Assembly: GCF_052114605.1 (NCBI RefSeq)
Contig: NZ_JBFRFB010000010.1
Span: forward strand, 62,001-126,000
DNA from: Microvirga sp052114605
Lineage (GTDB): Bacteria; Pseudomonadota; Alphaproteobacteria; Rhizobiales; Beijerinckiaceae
Length of the DNA: 64,000 nt
Reading direction: 5' to 3'
Within the stretch, counting starts at the first letter, position 1. Every line of letters begins with the position of its first letter. The translations under genes were made by a program, and so were the position numbers. Under the pieces are notes generated by a model. The model had not been told where the DNA came from and ran no database searches. It worked only from the letters and a program-made list of their open reading frames with translations. Shown here in pieces: positions 44,444 to 53,433 of the stretch.

Positions 44444-45967
44444 TTATTCTGCGTATTTGCCTTGGAGATAAGCGATGTAGGGAGCTGGATCGAGCTTGCG
44501 GCCAGTCTCGCGCTCCAACAGCTCATCGCGGCTGAAGCGGCGTCCGTGCTGCCAGATCCTGGTGCGCAACGCCTCGGCCAGGCCCGAATACTCCCCTGCC
44601 CCGATAGCATCGTCGAGCGAAGCATCTTGCTTGCGCAGGGTGTCCATCATCTGCGCGCCCATGATGTTGCCGATGGTGTAAGTGGGGAAAGAGCCGATAT
44701 AGCCCGTTGACCAATGCACATCCTGCAACACGCCGCGGGCATCATCCGGCACGTTGAGATCGAGATCGCGCTTGATCGCCGCGTTCCACGCCGCCGGCAG
44801 GTCCGACACCGGCAGGGAGCCGTCCATGAGCGCTGTCTCAATGTCAGCGCGCAGCATGATGTGGAGATCGTAAGTCAGCTCATCGGCCTCGACCCGGATG
44901 AAGCCGGGCTCGATGCGCGTAACGGCGCGGTAGAACTCTTCCGCGTTCACATCGCCGAGCTGCTCCGGGAAATGGTTCTGTAGCTCCGGAAAGTGCAGCT
45001 GCCAGAACGTCCGGCTGCGAACGATGTGGTTTTCCCATAGGCGTGACTGCGATTCATGGGCGCCGAAGCTGGTGCCGCCGACTGCATAGAGGCCGACCAG
45101 ATCGGTGGCGAGGGTCGTGCGCGTATAAGCCGGATCGACGCCCTGCTCGTAAAGTCCATGGCCGCTTTCATGGGCCGTGCCGAAGATGGAAGCGGGCAGG
45201 TAATTGCGGGTATATCGCGTGGTGATGCGCACGTCGTTGCGGGTGAACGACACCTCGAATGGGTGCACGGTCGTGTCGAGCCGCCCGCGCTTGAAATCGT
45301 AGCCGAGCTTCTGGGCAACCTTCAACCCGAAGGCACGCTGCCCCTCCTCCGGATAATCACGGAACAGGAAGTCCGAGCGAGGCGCGGGGCGCGCCGTTGC
45401 CGCGCGGAGGATCGGAAGGATTCCGGCGCGAAGCTCCCCGAACAAAGCTTTGAGGCTTGAGGCTGTCTCCCCCGGCTCATAGATCGAGAGCATCGCATCG
45501 TAAGGATGCTCGCTCCACCCGATGCAGTCGGCATAGGCCCGCGAGAGTTCGACCGTCTTGGCAAGATATGGCGAGAAGGTAGCGAAATTGCTCTTCGAGC
45601 GCGCCTCGATCCAGGCCGATTGTGCGACTGTGCGCAGGGCCGCCCGCTCCTGGATAAGCGATGCGGGAACGCTGCGGTGATGCTCCACCGCATGGCGCGT
45701 CTGGGAGACCATCCGGCGCTCGGCGGAATCCTCAGCCGAGGATTCGACAGCGCGCTCAGCTGCTTCCAGCGCCTTCAGCGTCTCATTCGAGAGGAGGAGA
45801 TCACGGGCGATGCGGGTCAGCGTCGCGATCTGATGGCCGCGCGTCTCCGCGCCGCCTTCCGGCATCATGGTGCGCGAGTCCCATGTGAGGACGGAGGTAG
45901 CGTTGAGCACGTCGTTGACGGCGCCGATGCGCTCATGCAGCGCCTGCAGAGATGAAGTCTGGGTCAT
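44444..45967 (-). CDS. M32-family carboxypeptidase (thermostable carboxypeptidase 1, Taq type)
   Basis: About 507 residues, the normal length for this zinc metallocarboxypeptidase, which removes C-terminal residues from peptides in the cytoplasm. The zinc motif HESGH is at residues 266-270, followed by GLYEQGVDP; the third ligand region is GTSFGAHESQSRLWEN, and the YNLHIMLR-type segment reads YDLHIMLRADIE near 390. The start MTQTSSLQ at 45967 avoids overlap with the upstream ATPase gene (stop at 45985). It is the last gene of a Dpp-type importer operon, so it likely trims imported peptides. Confidence 0.92.
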   Translation of the reverse strand: MTQTSSLQALHERIGAVNDVLNATSVLTWDSRTMMPEGGAETRGHQIATLTRIARDLLLSNETLKALEAAERAVESSAEDSAERRMVSQTRHAVEHHRSVPASLIQERAALRTVAQSAWIEARSKSNFATFSPYLAKTVELSRAYADCIGWSEHPYDAMLSIYEPGETASSLKALFGELRAGILPILRAATARPAPRSDFLFRDYPEEGQRAFGLKVAQKLGYDFKRGRLDTTVHPFEVSFTRNDVRITTRYTRNYLPASIFGTAHESGHGLYEQGVDPAYTRTTLATDLVGLYAVGGTSFGAHESQSRLWENHIVRSRTFWQLHFPELQNHFPEQLGDVNAEEFYRAVTRIEPGFIRVEADELTYDLHIMLRADIETALMDGSLPVSDLPAAWNAAIKRDLDLNVPDDARGVLQDVHWSTGYIGSFPTYTIGNIMGAQMMDTLRKQDASLDDAIGAGEYSGLAEALRTRIWQHGRRFSRDELLERETGRKLDPAPYIAYLQGKYAE

Positions 45968-45984
45968 GTCCTGAAGCTCTCGTC

Positions 45985-46989
45985 TTAATCGGTTCCGCCG
46001 GTGTTGAGATGGCACGCGGAGAAGCGGCCCGGTGCAATGGCCTCCAGCGGCGGTGCCTCGCGCTTACAGCGCGGGCCCGCGAATGGGCACCGAGGATGGA
46101 AGTGGCAGCCGCTCGGCGGGTTGAGGGGCGAAGGGATCTCACCCGCAATCGGACGGAAATCCTTACGCCCCACACCGATGCGCGGCACGCTCTCGAACAG
46201 TGCACGCGTGTAGGGATGGTTTGGATTGGCGTAGAGTTCCGAGGTCGGCGCCAGTTCGACGATGCGGCCGAGATACATGATCGCGACGCGATCTGACACG
46301 TGCCGCACGACACCGAGATCGTGGCTGATGAAGATACCCGTCAGGTCAAGATCCTGACGCAGATCCATGAACAGGTTGAGCACTTGCGCCTGAATCGACA
46401 CGTCGAGGGAAGCCACAGGCTCATCCAGCACCAGAAGGTCGGGCTTCATGGCAAGCGCACGGGCAATTGCAATGCGCTGGCGCTGGCCGCCGGAGAACTG
46501 GTGCGGAAAGCGACGGCGATAGCTCGGATCGAGACCCACACGCCCCAGCAGGTCCGCCACGTAGCCATCGGCTTCGCGAGCCTTGATGATCTTGTGAGCC
46601 ACGGGGCCCTCAGACACGGTGTCGCCGATACGCATGCGCGGGTTGAGACTCGCGAACGGGTCCTGGTGGATCATCTGCACGCGGGTCGTCAGCTTCTGGG
46701 TGCGCCGACCCTGCTGCTTGGCGACGGGTGCATTACCGAAAAGGATCTTGCCGTCGCTGGGCGTGTAGATGCCCGCGATCATGCGTCCGAGAGTGGACTT
46801 GCCACAGCCGGATTCGCCCACGAGGCCGACGACCTCACCCTTGGCGACGGACAGGCTGACATTGGTGACCGCACGCACGGTTTCCGCTTTCGTACCTGCT
46901 CCGAGCATCCCGGCGATGCGCTCGCCGAGACTCGGAAGCTTCACGAAGCGCTTCGATACGTGGTCGATGTCAAGGAGAGCGGCTGGCAT
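45985..46989 (-). CDS. oligopeptide-type ABC importer ATPase (DppF/OppF)
   Basis: 334 residues with Walker A GESGCGKSTLG near residue 58, signature FSGGQRQRIAIARAL near 165, Walker B LVLDEPVASLD and the C-terminal Cys motif of the Opp family, CHFHPRCPFAGPRC, which may hold an iron-sulfur cluster. It overlaps the end of the DppD gene by 49 bases. It belongs to the importer SBP-DppB-DppC-DppD-DppF that ends with the M32 peptidase. Confidence 0.92.
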   Translation of the reverse strand: MPAALLDIDHVSKRFVKLPSLGERIAGMLGAGTKAETVRAVTNVSLSVAKGEVVGLVGESGCGKSTLGRMIAGIYTPSDGKILFGNAPVAKQQGRRTQKLTTRVQMIHQDPFASLNPRMRIGDTVSEGPVAHKIIKAREADGYVADLLGRVGLDPSYRRRFPHQFSGGQRQRIAIARALAMKPDLLVLDEPVASLDVSIQAQVLNLFMDLRQDLDLTGIFISHDLGVVRHVSDRVAIMYLGRIVELAPTSELYANPNHPYTRALFESVPRIGVGRKDFRPIAGEIPSPLNPPSGCHFHPRCPFAGPRCKREAPPLEAIAPGRFSACHLNTGGTD

Positions 46990-47960
46990 GTAACGGGCTC
47001 AATCGGATAATGGCAAAGGGCGGTGCGTCCATCATCGAAATGTTGAACGGGTGGCGTGGTGGTGCAGGCCGGGCCTGCCTTCGCGCAGCGGGGCGCAAAG
47101 GCGCAACCAGGCGGCAGGTTCGCCAGCGAGGGCGTGGAGCCGGGAACCTGCGGAAGACGTGCTCCGGGCTCATGCTCGGACGGAACCGAGGCGAGAAGTC
47201 CCGCAGTATAAGGGTGGCGCGGGGACGCGATCACATCGGCGGCGGGGCCGGTTTCCACGACGCGTCCCGCATACATGACGCAGATGTCGTCGGCGAGGCT
47301 CGACACGACCGCGAGGTCGTGCGTCACCCACACGAAAGCCGTGCCGGTTTCGTCCGCGAGACGGCGCACCTCGGCAAGGATCTGTCCCTGGATCGATACG
47401 TCGAGCGCCGTCGTCGGCTCATCGGCGATGATGACAGCAGGGTTGTGCAGAAGCGCAATGGCGATTGCCACGCGCTGGCGCATGCCGCCGGAAAGCTGAT
47501 GCGGATAGGCATCGAGCCGTTCCTCCGGGCTCGGAATGCCCACCTTGGCAAGCGCATCCCTGGCACGCTCCCGCGCGACCTTCTTCGAGACCCTGTCGTG
47601 CGCACGCACGGCCGCGATCATCTGCGTACTGATCTTGAGGACCGGATTGAGCGTCATCATCGGGTCCTGGAAGACCATGGCGATCTGAGCGCCTCGGACC
47701 CGGCGGATGGCTTCCCCCTTGAGACGCGTGAGGTCCTTGCCGTTCAGCAGAACCTCACCGCCCGCGATTTTTCCCGGCGCCTCGATGAGACCGAGGATCG
47801 AGTAGCCAGTGACGCTTTTTCCGGAGCCGGATTCACCGACGAGACCAAGGATGCGGCCACGCGCGACCGCGAAGCTGACGCCATCGACGGCTTTGAGAAC
47901 GCCGCCACGCGTTTGGAACTGCGTTTGGAGATTGTTGACACGAAGAACGGCGTCACTCAT
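46941..47960 (-). CDS. oligopeptide-type ABC importer ATPase (DppD/OppD)
   Basis: 339 residues: Walker A GESGSGKSVTG near residue 40, signature LSGGMRQRVAIAIAL near 155, Walker B VIIADEPTTALD and the Opp-type Cys cluster CAFAPRCAKAGPAC. The start overlaps the DppC stop by four bases (ATGA), and the last 16 codons overlap the DppF gene, a longer overlap than usual that may reflect a lost stop codon. Forms the ATPase pair with DppF. Confidence 0.9.
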   Translation of the reverse strand: MSDAVLRVNNLQTQFQTRGGVLKAVDGVSFAVARGRILGLVGESGSGKSVTGYSILGLIEAPGKIAGGEVLLNGKDLTRLKGEAIRRVRGAQIAMVFQDPMMTLNPVLKISTQMIAAVRAHDRVSKKVARERARDALAKVGIPSPEERLDAYPHQLSGGMRQRVAIAIALLHNPAVIIADEPTTALDVSIQGQILAEVRRLADETGTAFVWVTHDLAVVSSLADDICVMYAGRVVETGPAADVIASPRHPYTAGLLASVPSEHEPGARLPQVPGSTPSLANLPPGCAFAPRCAKAGPACTTTPPVQHFDDGRTALCHYPIEPVTCQPLSLTSTTYRSAS

Positions 47961-48868
47961 CGACTGCGCCTCGGGTTCAGAACGTTGCGCACTTGATCGC
48001 CAACGAGATTGATGGCGACGACGGTCAGCATCAGGGCGATGCCGGGATAGATCGAGATCCAGTAGCGGCCCGAAAGCAGGAACTGGAAACCGTTCGAGAT
48101 CAGCGACCCCAGAGAAGGCTGGGTGATGGGAAGCCCGAGCCCCAGGAAGGACAGGGTCGCCTCCAGGGCGATGGAATTCGCCACCTGCACCGTCGCCACC
48201 ACGATGATGGGCGGCAAGGCATTAGGCAGAAGATGGCGGAAGAGCACATGCCGCGCTGGCAGCGGAGTCGAGAGCGCGGCCTCGATATAATCCTTACGCC
48301 GCTCGGCACTCGCCGCTCCATGCGCAGTACGGGCGAAATAGGCGTATTGCGCCGCTACCAGGGCCGCGACGAGCTGCATCAGCCCCTGCCCCAGCATGGC
48401 CACGAGCACCAACGCCAGCAGGATTGCCGGCAGCGAGAGCTGCAGGTCGATGATGCGCATGATGATCGCTTCGATGCGGCCGCCATAATAGGCTGCGACC
48501 AACCCGACCGTCGTGCCGAGCACCAGAGCAAACGATCCTGCCATGACGCCCACGATCAAGCTGGTCCGCAATCCATAAAGTATCGCGGAGAAGAGATCGC
48601 GGCCGGCGGCATCGGTGCCGAGCCAGTGGACATAGCCGCCCGACCCGATCTCGCCGGGCTCCAGGCGCGCATCGAAAAGATCGAGCGCTCCCTGATCGTA
48701 GGGATCCTGCGGAGCCACGACAGGCGCGAGGATCGCCAGCAGAACGATAGTTACGACGACGACGAGCGCAACGACCGCGACAGGGCTTTGCCGAAAATCG
48801 GACCAGAAGTTGGAAAGCTTGGTCCAGCCGGTTTCGGCGGGAACCGCGAAGGCGGGAGAACTACTCAT
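47957..48868 (-). CDS. ABC importer permease (DppC type)
   Basis: About 303 residues. First helix AVVALVVVVTIVLLAILAPVV near residue 30, a periplasmic loop with HWLGTDAAGRDLFSAILYG near 82-100 (hallmark of DppC), and the ATPase loop RRKDYIEAALSTPLPARHVLFRHLLPN split near 205-230. The ATG at 48868 overlaps the dppB stop by four bases, which fixes the start against a longer reading. Pairs with DppB. Confidence 0.9.
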   Translation of the reverse strand: MSSSPAFAVPAETGWTKLSNFWSDFRQSPVAVVALVVVVTIVLLAILAPVVAPQDPYDQGALDLFDARLEPGEIGSGGYVHWLGTDAAGRDLFSAILYGLRTSLIVGVMAGSFALVLGTTVGLVAAYYGGRIEAIIMRIIDLQLSLPAILLALVLVAMLGQGLMQLVAALVAAQYAYFARTAHGAASAERRKDYIEAALSTPLPARHVLFRHLLPNALPPIIVVATVQVANSIALEATLSFLGLGLPITQPSLGSLISNGFQFLLSGRYWISIYPGIALMLTVVAINLVGDQVRNVLNPRRSR

Positions 48869-49839
48869 GACGCGGCCTTTACGCGAATGCGTGGATCGAG
48901 CTGTCCATAGACGAGGTCGACAATGAGGTTGATCAACACGAAGAGGAACACCACCAGGATGAGGTAAGCGACCATCACGGGCCGGTCGAGCACGGTGATG
49001 GAATCGATGATGAGCTTGCCCATGCCGGGCCAGTTGAACACCGTCTCGGTGACGACCGCGAAAGCAAGCGTCGAACCGAGTTCGAGGCCGAACACGGTGA
49101 CGATGGGGATCGAGATGTTCTTGAGCACGTGAAGACCGACGACCTTGCGCTCGGACAATCCTTGGGCACGGGCGAAACGCACGTAATCGGAACTCATCAC
49201 CTCCGCGGTTCCGGCACGGGTCAGGCGGATCAGCAGGCCGAGCTTGAACAATGCGAGGTTGAAGGCGGGAAGGAGGATATAGCTCCAACCTTCAAGCGAG
49301 GTGATCGACATGGGAATGCCGAAGACCGTGCTCGTCGGCCCGCGACCGCCGGAGGGCAGCCAGCCGAGCTCGACCGCAAACGTCATGATGAGGAGAAGGC
49401 CGACCCAGAAACTCGGAACGCTGAAGCCCAGGACCGAAAATGCCATGATCGCCTTGGCGGAGAGCGATTCCGGCTTGTAACCCGCCCACAATCCAAGCGG
49501 AATTCCAAGACAGGTGGCGATCATCATCGCGGTCAGGGCGAGTTCGAGCGTCGCCGGGAAGCGCGACCAGATGAGGCTCAGCACCGGAAGGCGATAGATG
49601 AACGACTCTCCGAGATCTCCATGGAGCATGTTGCTCATGAATACGAAATATTGCTCGATCAAAGGACGATCGAGGCCGTAGCGCTGAATGAGCGCCTCGC
49701 GCAGGGCCTGGTCCGACGCCGGGTCGATCATCACGTCGATAGGGTTGCCGATGGCGTAAACGCCAAGGAACACGATGATCGACATGGCGATCACGACCAT
49801 AAGCGCTTGAAGAACACGCTGAATAAAAAAACCGATCAT
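48865..49839 (-). CDS. ABC importer permease (DppB type)
   Basis: About 324 residues beginning MIGFFIQRVLQALMVVIAMS, with six helices and the ATPase-contact loop FARAQGLSERKVVGLHVLKN near residue 215. The start at 49839 is chosen by homology; the reading frame is open for another 32 codons. Two hairpins separate it from the binding-protein gene upstream. Confidence 0.9.
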   Translation of the reverse strand: MIGFFIQRVLQALMVVIAMSIIVFLGVYAIGNPIDVMIDPASDQALREALIQRYGLDRPLIEQYFVFMSNMLHGDLGESFIYRLPVLSLIWSRFPATLELALTAMMIATCLGIPLGLWAGYKPESLSAKAIMAFSVLGFSVPSFWVGLLLIMTFAVELGWLPSGGRGPTSTVFGIPMSITSLEGWSYILLPAFNLALFKLGLLIRLTRAGTAEVMSSDYVRFARAQGLSERKVVGLHVLKNISIPIVTVFGLELGSTLAFAVVTETVFNWPGMGKLIIDSITVLDRPVMVAYLILVVFLFVLINLIVDLVYGQLDPRIRVKAAS

Positions 49840-49920
49840 GCTGTCTCGTGCACGGCTGTGCGATAACCAGATTCCGTGGGAACCGCATCGCCTTTTTGGA
49901 AGAACGATCAAACGATAAAT

Positions 49921-49975
49921 GGAGAGGGACGACAACGCCCCTCTCCCAGTTCGACCGGCCAGGACTCCCGGCCGG
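49921..49975 (-). promoter_or_regulatory. tandem hairpins between binding-protein and permease genes
   Basis: Stem 1 pairs GGAGAGGG (49921-49928) with CCCTCTCC (49939-49946). Stem 2 pairs CCGGCC (49955-49960) with GGCCGG (49970-49975). Both fall just after the binding-protein stop on the minus strand and lack a following U-run. The position matches the hairpins after the other two binding-protein genes at 9231 and 39814. Confidence 0.6.
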
Positions 49976-49987
49976 CTGTGTTTACGA

Positions 49988-51568
49988 TCAGCTCTTCGGC
50001 TTGATCTCGTAGGCCAGGGTTTCCTGGTCGACGCGCGGCGGAATGGTGAGCATGCCCTTCTTGGCTGCCCACACGGTCTGCAGCTGAACGGTCGGGATCA
50101 GGGCCCGGTCGTTCATGGAGACTTCCGTCGCCTTTTCGAAGAGGGCGCGGCGCTTCGTGTCGTCCATGGTGCGGCTACCTTCCTGAAGCAGCTTGTCCAC
50201 CTCTGGGTTGGAGTAGCCCTGCTTGTTGAACGCGCCGAGGCCGAGCGATGGATCGGCTGTGTGCACCAGCGAGCCGTAGGTGTAGCTCGCCTCACCCGTC
50301 AGTGTACCCCAACCGCTCATCCAAAGGGAGAACTCGCCCTTCTGCTGAGCCGGGAAGAACACCGTGCCGTTGAGGGCATTGGCATTGATTTTCAGGCCGG
50401 CGCGCGCCCACATCTGAGCGAGAGCCTCACAGACGGCGGAGTCGCCAGGAAGGCGGTTGTTGGTGCAGTGGAAGTCTAGCTCGAAGCCCTTCGGATAGCC
50501 TGCATCGGCGAGCAACTGCTTCGCCTTCGCGAGATCGTAGGGCTTTTCCGGCAGGTTCTTGTTGCCGCCGAAGAACGTCGCCGGCATCAGCTGGTTCGCG
50601 GGCCGACCCAGGCCTTCGAGCACGACGCGAACGAGCGTCTTTCGGTCGATGGCGAGATCCATGGCTTCGCGCACCTTGGGATCGCGCAGCGGGTTGGCTT
50701 CGATTTCCTTGCCGTCGACTTTCGCCTTCTTCGGCAGGGTCTCTTTCACGTTGGGCGTGAGGTTCAGGTAATACACCGAGTCGGCGACGAACGTGTCCAC
50801 CGACTTGTCCTTCTGCATCGCTGCATAATCGGTCGCAGGCACATAGTTGACGAGATCGACCTGACCCGACTTGAGCGCCGCCACGCGGGCCGGATCGCTC
50901 GGGATTTCCTTGCGAACCACCTTCTGCCACGGCTGCTTCTCGCCCCAATAGCTGTCGCTGCGTTCAAGGACGAGATCGCCCTTCGGCTCCCAGGAGACGA
51001 ACTTGTAAGGACCTGTGCCGATGGCAGCCTTGCCGGAGTTGAACTGCTCGTTGCGGGCCTCCATGCCGACGGACTTCGACACCACGAAGAGGCGGATGAA
51101 GTCGTTCGGCAGGGTGGGAGCAGGAGCCTTCGTCTTAACGTGCAGGGTGTATTTGTCGGCGACCTTCGTCTCCGCAACCTGCTTCGTGTAGATCGTCATG
51201 CTCATCGGGCCGGTGACGACCGGGATACGATCGATGGAGAACTTTACGTCCTCGGCTGTCAATTCGGATCCATCGTGGAATTTCACGCCTTCGCGAATCT
51301 TGAATTCCCAGGTCGTGTCGTCAATCGGCTTCCAGGACGTCGCGAGACCGGGTTTCAGCTGCAGATTGTCGTCCGACATGACGAGCGTGTCGAAGATGTG
51401 CCGGAGAGCTTCCGCCTGGCTGCCAAGCGTCGACCAATGCGGGTCCATGGAGTCGGGGCCTGCACGCAGACCCATGGTCAGCGTTTGCGCCGACACTGCG
51501 CCACCAAGCACCGTTCCCAGCATCAGAGCTGCAACGAGCGATCCGCCCAACTTGAAAGTTTTGTTCAA
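49988..51568 (-). CDS. ABC importer substrate-binding protein, family 5
   Basis: 526 residues with a signal peptide (LVAALMLGTVLGGAVSAQ, cleavage near residue 27) and family-5 blocks: LRAGPDSMDPHWSTLGSQAE, ATSWKPIDDTTWEFKIREG split near 75-95, VKFHDGSELTAEDVKFSIDR near 93-112 and a C-terminal DTKRRALFEKATE. It is the first gene of the minus-strand importer operon and is divergent from the gntR gene by 96 bases, suggesting control by that GntR protein. Peptides are the likely ligand, given the peptidases encoded on both sides. Confidence 0.92.
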   Translation of the reverse strand: MNKTFKLGGSLVAALMLGTVLGGAVSAQTLTMGLRAGPDSMDPHWSTLGSQAEALRHIFDTLVMSDDNLQLKPGLATSWKPIDDTTWEFKIREGVKFHDGSELTAEDVKFSIDRIPVVTGPMSMTIYTKQVAETKVADKYTLHVKTKAPAPTLPNDFIRLFVVSKSVGMEARNEQFNSGKAAIGTGPYKFVSWEPKGDLVLERSDSYWGEKQPWQKVVRKEIPSDPARVAALKSGQVDLVNYVPATDYAAMQKDKSVDTFVADSVYYLNLTPNVKETLPKKAKVDGKEIEANPLRDPKVREAMDLAIDRKTLVRVVLEGLGRPANQLMPATFFGGNKNLPEKPYDLAKAKQLLADAGYPKGFELDFHCTNNRLPGDSAVCEALAQMWARAGLKINANALNGTVFFPAQQKGEFSLWMSGWGTLTGEASYTYGSLVHTADPSLGLGAFNKQGYSNPEVDKLLQEGSRTMDDTKRRALFEKATEVSMNDRALIPTVQLQTVWAAKKGMLTIPPRVDQETLAYEIKPKS

Positions 51569-51611
51569 TTCACTTCCCCTCTTGCTAACGCCCTGGCTTT
51601 TCGTCCAAGGT

Positions 51612-51629
51612 GTTCTTATCGATTAGAAC
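51612..51629. promoter_or_regulatory. probable GntR operator in the divergent region
   Basis: GTTCTTATCGATTAGAAC is an 18-bp near-perfect palindrome (one non-pairing base pair per half). It lies 35 bases upstream of the gntR start and 43 bases upstream of the binding-protein start, where it could control both operons. Confidence 0.5.
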
Positions 51630-51664
51630 GGTAGGTCACTCAGTTTAGAAAAGTCAACAGCACA

Positions 51665-52741
51665 GTGCCTAAAACGCAGCCATCTTCTGGGTCTTCTGAA
51701 AGCAACTGTTATTCTGAAACAGTACAGCTGACCGAAGATCGCATTCTGGGCAACCTTGCTGGCGCCCTGGATCGGTCGCTCCCGGTGCCTTTGGGCGTGC
51801 AGCTGCGCGGCCTGATCGAGTTCGGCATCGCCCTCGGTGAGTTGCCCACAGGCCAACGGCTGCCCTCCGTGCGGGAGCTGGCTGAACGGGCTGGCATAGC
51901 GCATATGACAGTCGCGACGGTGTATCGCGAGCTGCGTGAGGCCGGTCTCATTGAGGCGAAGCCCGGGGCCGGCACATTCGTAGGGGATGGGCACAACAGC
52001 GATGGCCTTCGATCCAATGCGATCCGCAGAATTCAACGACGTGTCGAACTCCTCTTCAATGAAGCAGAGCAGCTGGGCTTGGCGCCATCGGTCGTTTCGT
52101 CGCTGGTCAATGCGCGCGCCGCACGTGGGCCGACGCCGACACGCCCGCTGCGTCTCGTGATGGTCGGCAACTTCGTCGATACGACCCAGCAATATGCAAA
52201 TCGAATCCAGGAGCACATCGGCATCGGCGATAGTATCGTCGTGACGACCGTAGACGCTTTGCATGCCGGCGAGTCATTCCCTCTGCCCTGCGACATCTGT
52301 GTAACGCTGGCCCATCGTCGCGGCGAAGTTGAGCATCTGGTGCCAAGCGGCATCCCAGTTGTAGGCCTGAGCTTCATCCCGTCTGAAGAAACGCGCGGGC
52401 AACTCGCGATGATCGATCCGATGGCCCGCATCGGCATCATATCCATCTTTCCGGAATTCACGGCTCTCATGAAGCCGGGCGTCCTGCGCTTCGCGCCGCA
52501 CGTCTCGGACGTGGAAGTCCGGCTCATCAACGCACCTGACCTGGCGGCTTTCCTGTCCGGCGTCGATGTCGCCGTCTATGCCAGCGGCGCGGAAGCAACC
52601 ATCAAGGAACTCCTTCCGCCGGACCGTCGCGCCATGGAATTTCGCTATGTGCCGGATCCTCATGCGATCCGCGCGACGCTGCTGCCCGTGCTTGAGCGCC
52701 TGCGCTCAACCACCAACAATCAAGAGGAAGAACCTGCATGA
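51665..52741 (+). CDS. GntR-family regulator with a periplasmic-binding-like C-terminal domain
   Basis: 358 residues starting at a GTG codon. The winged HTH spans residues about 40-105: PLGVQLRGLIEFGIALGELP, then LPSVRELAERAGIAHMTVATVYRELREAGLIEA split, ending in GAGTFVGDG. The C-terminal 240 residues (LRLVMVGNFVDTTQQYANRIQ onward) do not look like FCD, UTRA or aminotransferase domains, and alternate strands and helices in the manner of periplasmic-binding folds; this is a visual judgement. The gene leads a seven-gene operon, overlapping the next gene by four bases (ATGA). It is the likely regulator of both divergent operons. Confidence 0.85.
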   Translation: MPKTQPSSGSSESNCYSETVQLTEDRILGNLAGALDRSLPVPLGVQLRGLIEFGIALGELPTGQRLPSVRELAERAGIAHMTVATVYRELREAGLIEAKPGAGTFVGDGHNSDGLRSNAIRRIQRRVELLFNEAEQLGLAPSVVSSLVNARAARGPTPTRPLRLVMVGNFVDTTQQYANRIQEHIGIGDSIVVTTVDALHAGESFPLPCDICVTLAHRRGEVEHLVPSGIPVVGLSFIPSEETRGQLAMIDPMARIGIISIFPEFTALMKPGVLRFAPHVSDVEVRLINAPDLAAFLSGVDVAVYASGAEATIKELLPPDRRAMEFRYVPDPHAIRATLLPVLERLRSTTNNQEEEPA

Positions 52742-53433
52742 AGATCTGTGAGATGAACTGGCTTCAGGTCGAAGAATACCTGAAGACGGATGACCGCGCC
52801 GTCGTTCCGCTCGGCTGCACGGAGCAGCACGCTTACTTGAGCCTCTCCGTCGACAGCATCCTTGCCGAGCGAGTCGCGCTCGAATCCGCCAGGCCGCTGG
52901 GAATTCCGGTTTTCCCTGTTCAGGCTTACGGCATCACGCCTTATTTCATGGCCTATCCTGGCACGATCTCTCTCAAAGCCGACACTTACCTGCGCATCAT
53001 CACGGATATTCTCGACTCCCTGAAGCGCACGGGCTTTCGCCGCATCCTTTTCGTGAACGGCCACGGCGGCAATACTCCCGGACACACCGCCGCCATCGAG
53101 TGGATGGGCACGAATCCGGATTGCCGAGTGAAGTTCCACAATTGGTGGAATGCGCCGCGCACCCTCGAGAAGGTAAAGGAAATCGACCCGGTTGCGTCGC
53201 ACGCCTCATGGATGGAAAACTTTCCGTGGACGCGCCTCCCCGGCATCACGCAGCCCGATCATCAAAAGCCCATGGCCGATCTGGACCGGATGCGTACCTT
53301 CGGGCCTGAAGGCGTTCGCGAAATTCTGGGAGACGGTAATTTCGGCGGACGTTACCAGCGCTCCGACGAGGATATGGACGCCGTTTGGCAGGTTGCCATT
53401 GCCGAGACCCGTGCGCTGATCGAGAGCTGGTGA
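52738..53433 (+). CDS. creatininase-family metal-dependent amidohydrolase
   Basis: 231 residues. Metal-binding segments are PLGCTEQHAYLSLSVDS near residue 25-41 (E-x-H and Asp) and FVNGHGGNTPGH near 101-112. The loop between His and Asp is one residue shorter than the usual EQHGPHLPL form and lacks its second His. Relatives hydrolyse cyclic amides such as creatinine, or formamides in cofactor and riboflavin metabolism. It is coupled to the gntR gene upstream and to the reductase gene downstream (TGATG, one-base overlap). Within this operon, opening of a cyclic amide is a reasonable guess. Confidence 0.85.
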   Translation: MKICEMNWLQVEEYLKTDDRAVVPLGCTEQHAYLSLSVDSILAERVALESARPLGIPVFPVQAYGITPYFMAYPGTISLKADTYLRIITDILDSLKRTGFRRILFVNGHGGNTPGHTAAIEWMGTNPDCRVKFHNWWNAPRTLEKVKEIDPVASHASWMENFPWTRLPGITQPDHQKPMADLDRMRTFGPEGVREILGDGNFGGRYQRSDEDMDAVWQVAIAETRALIESW

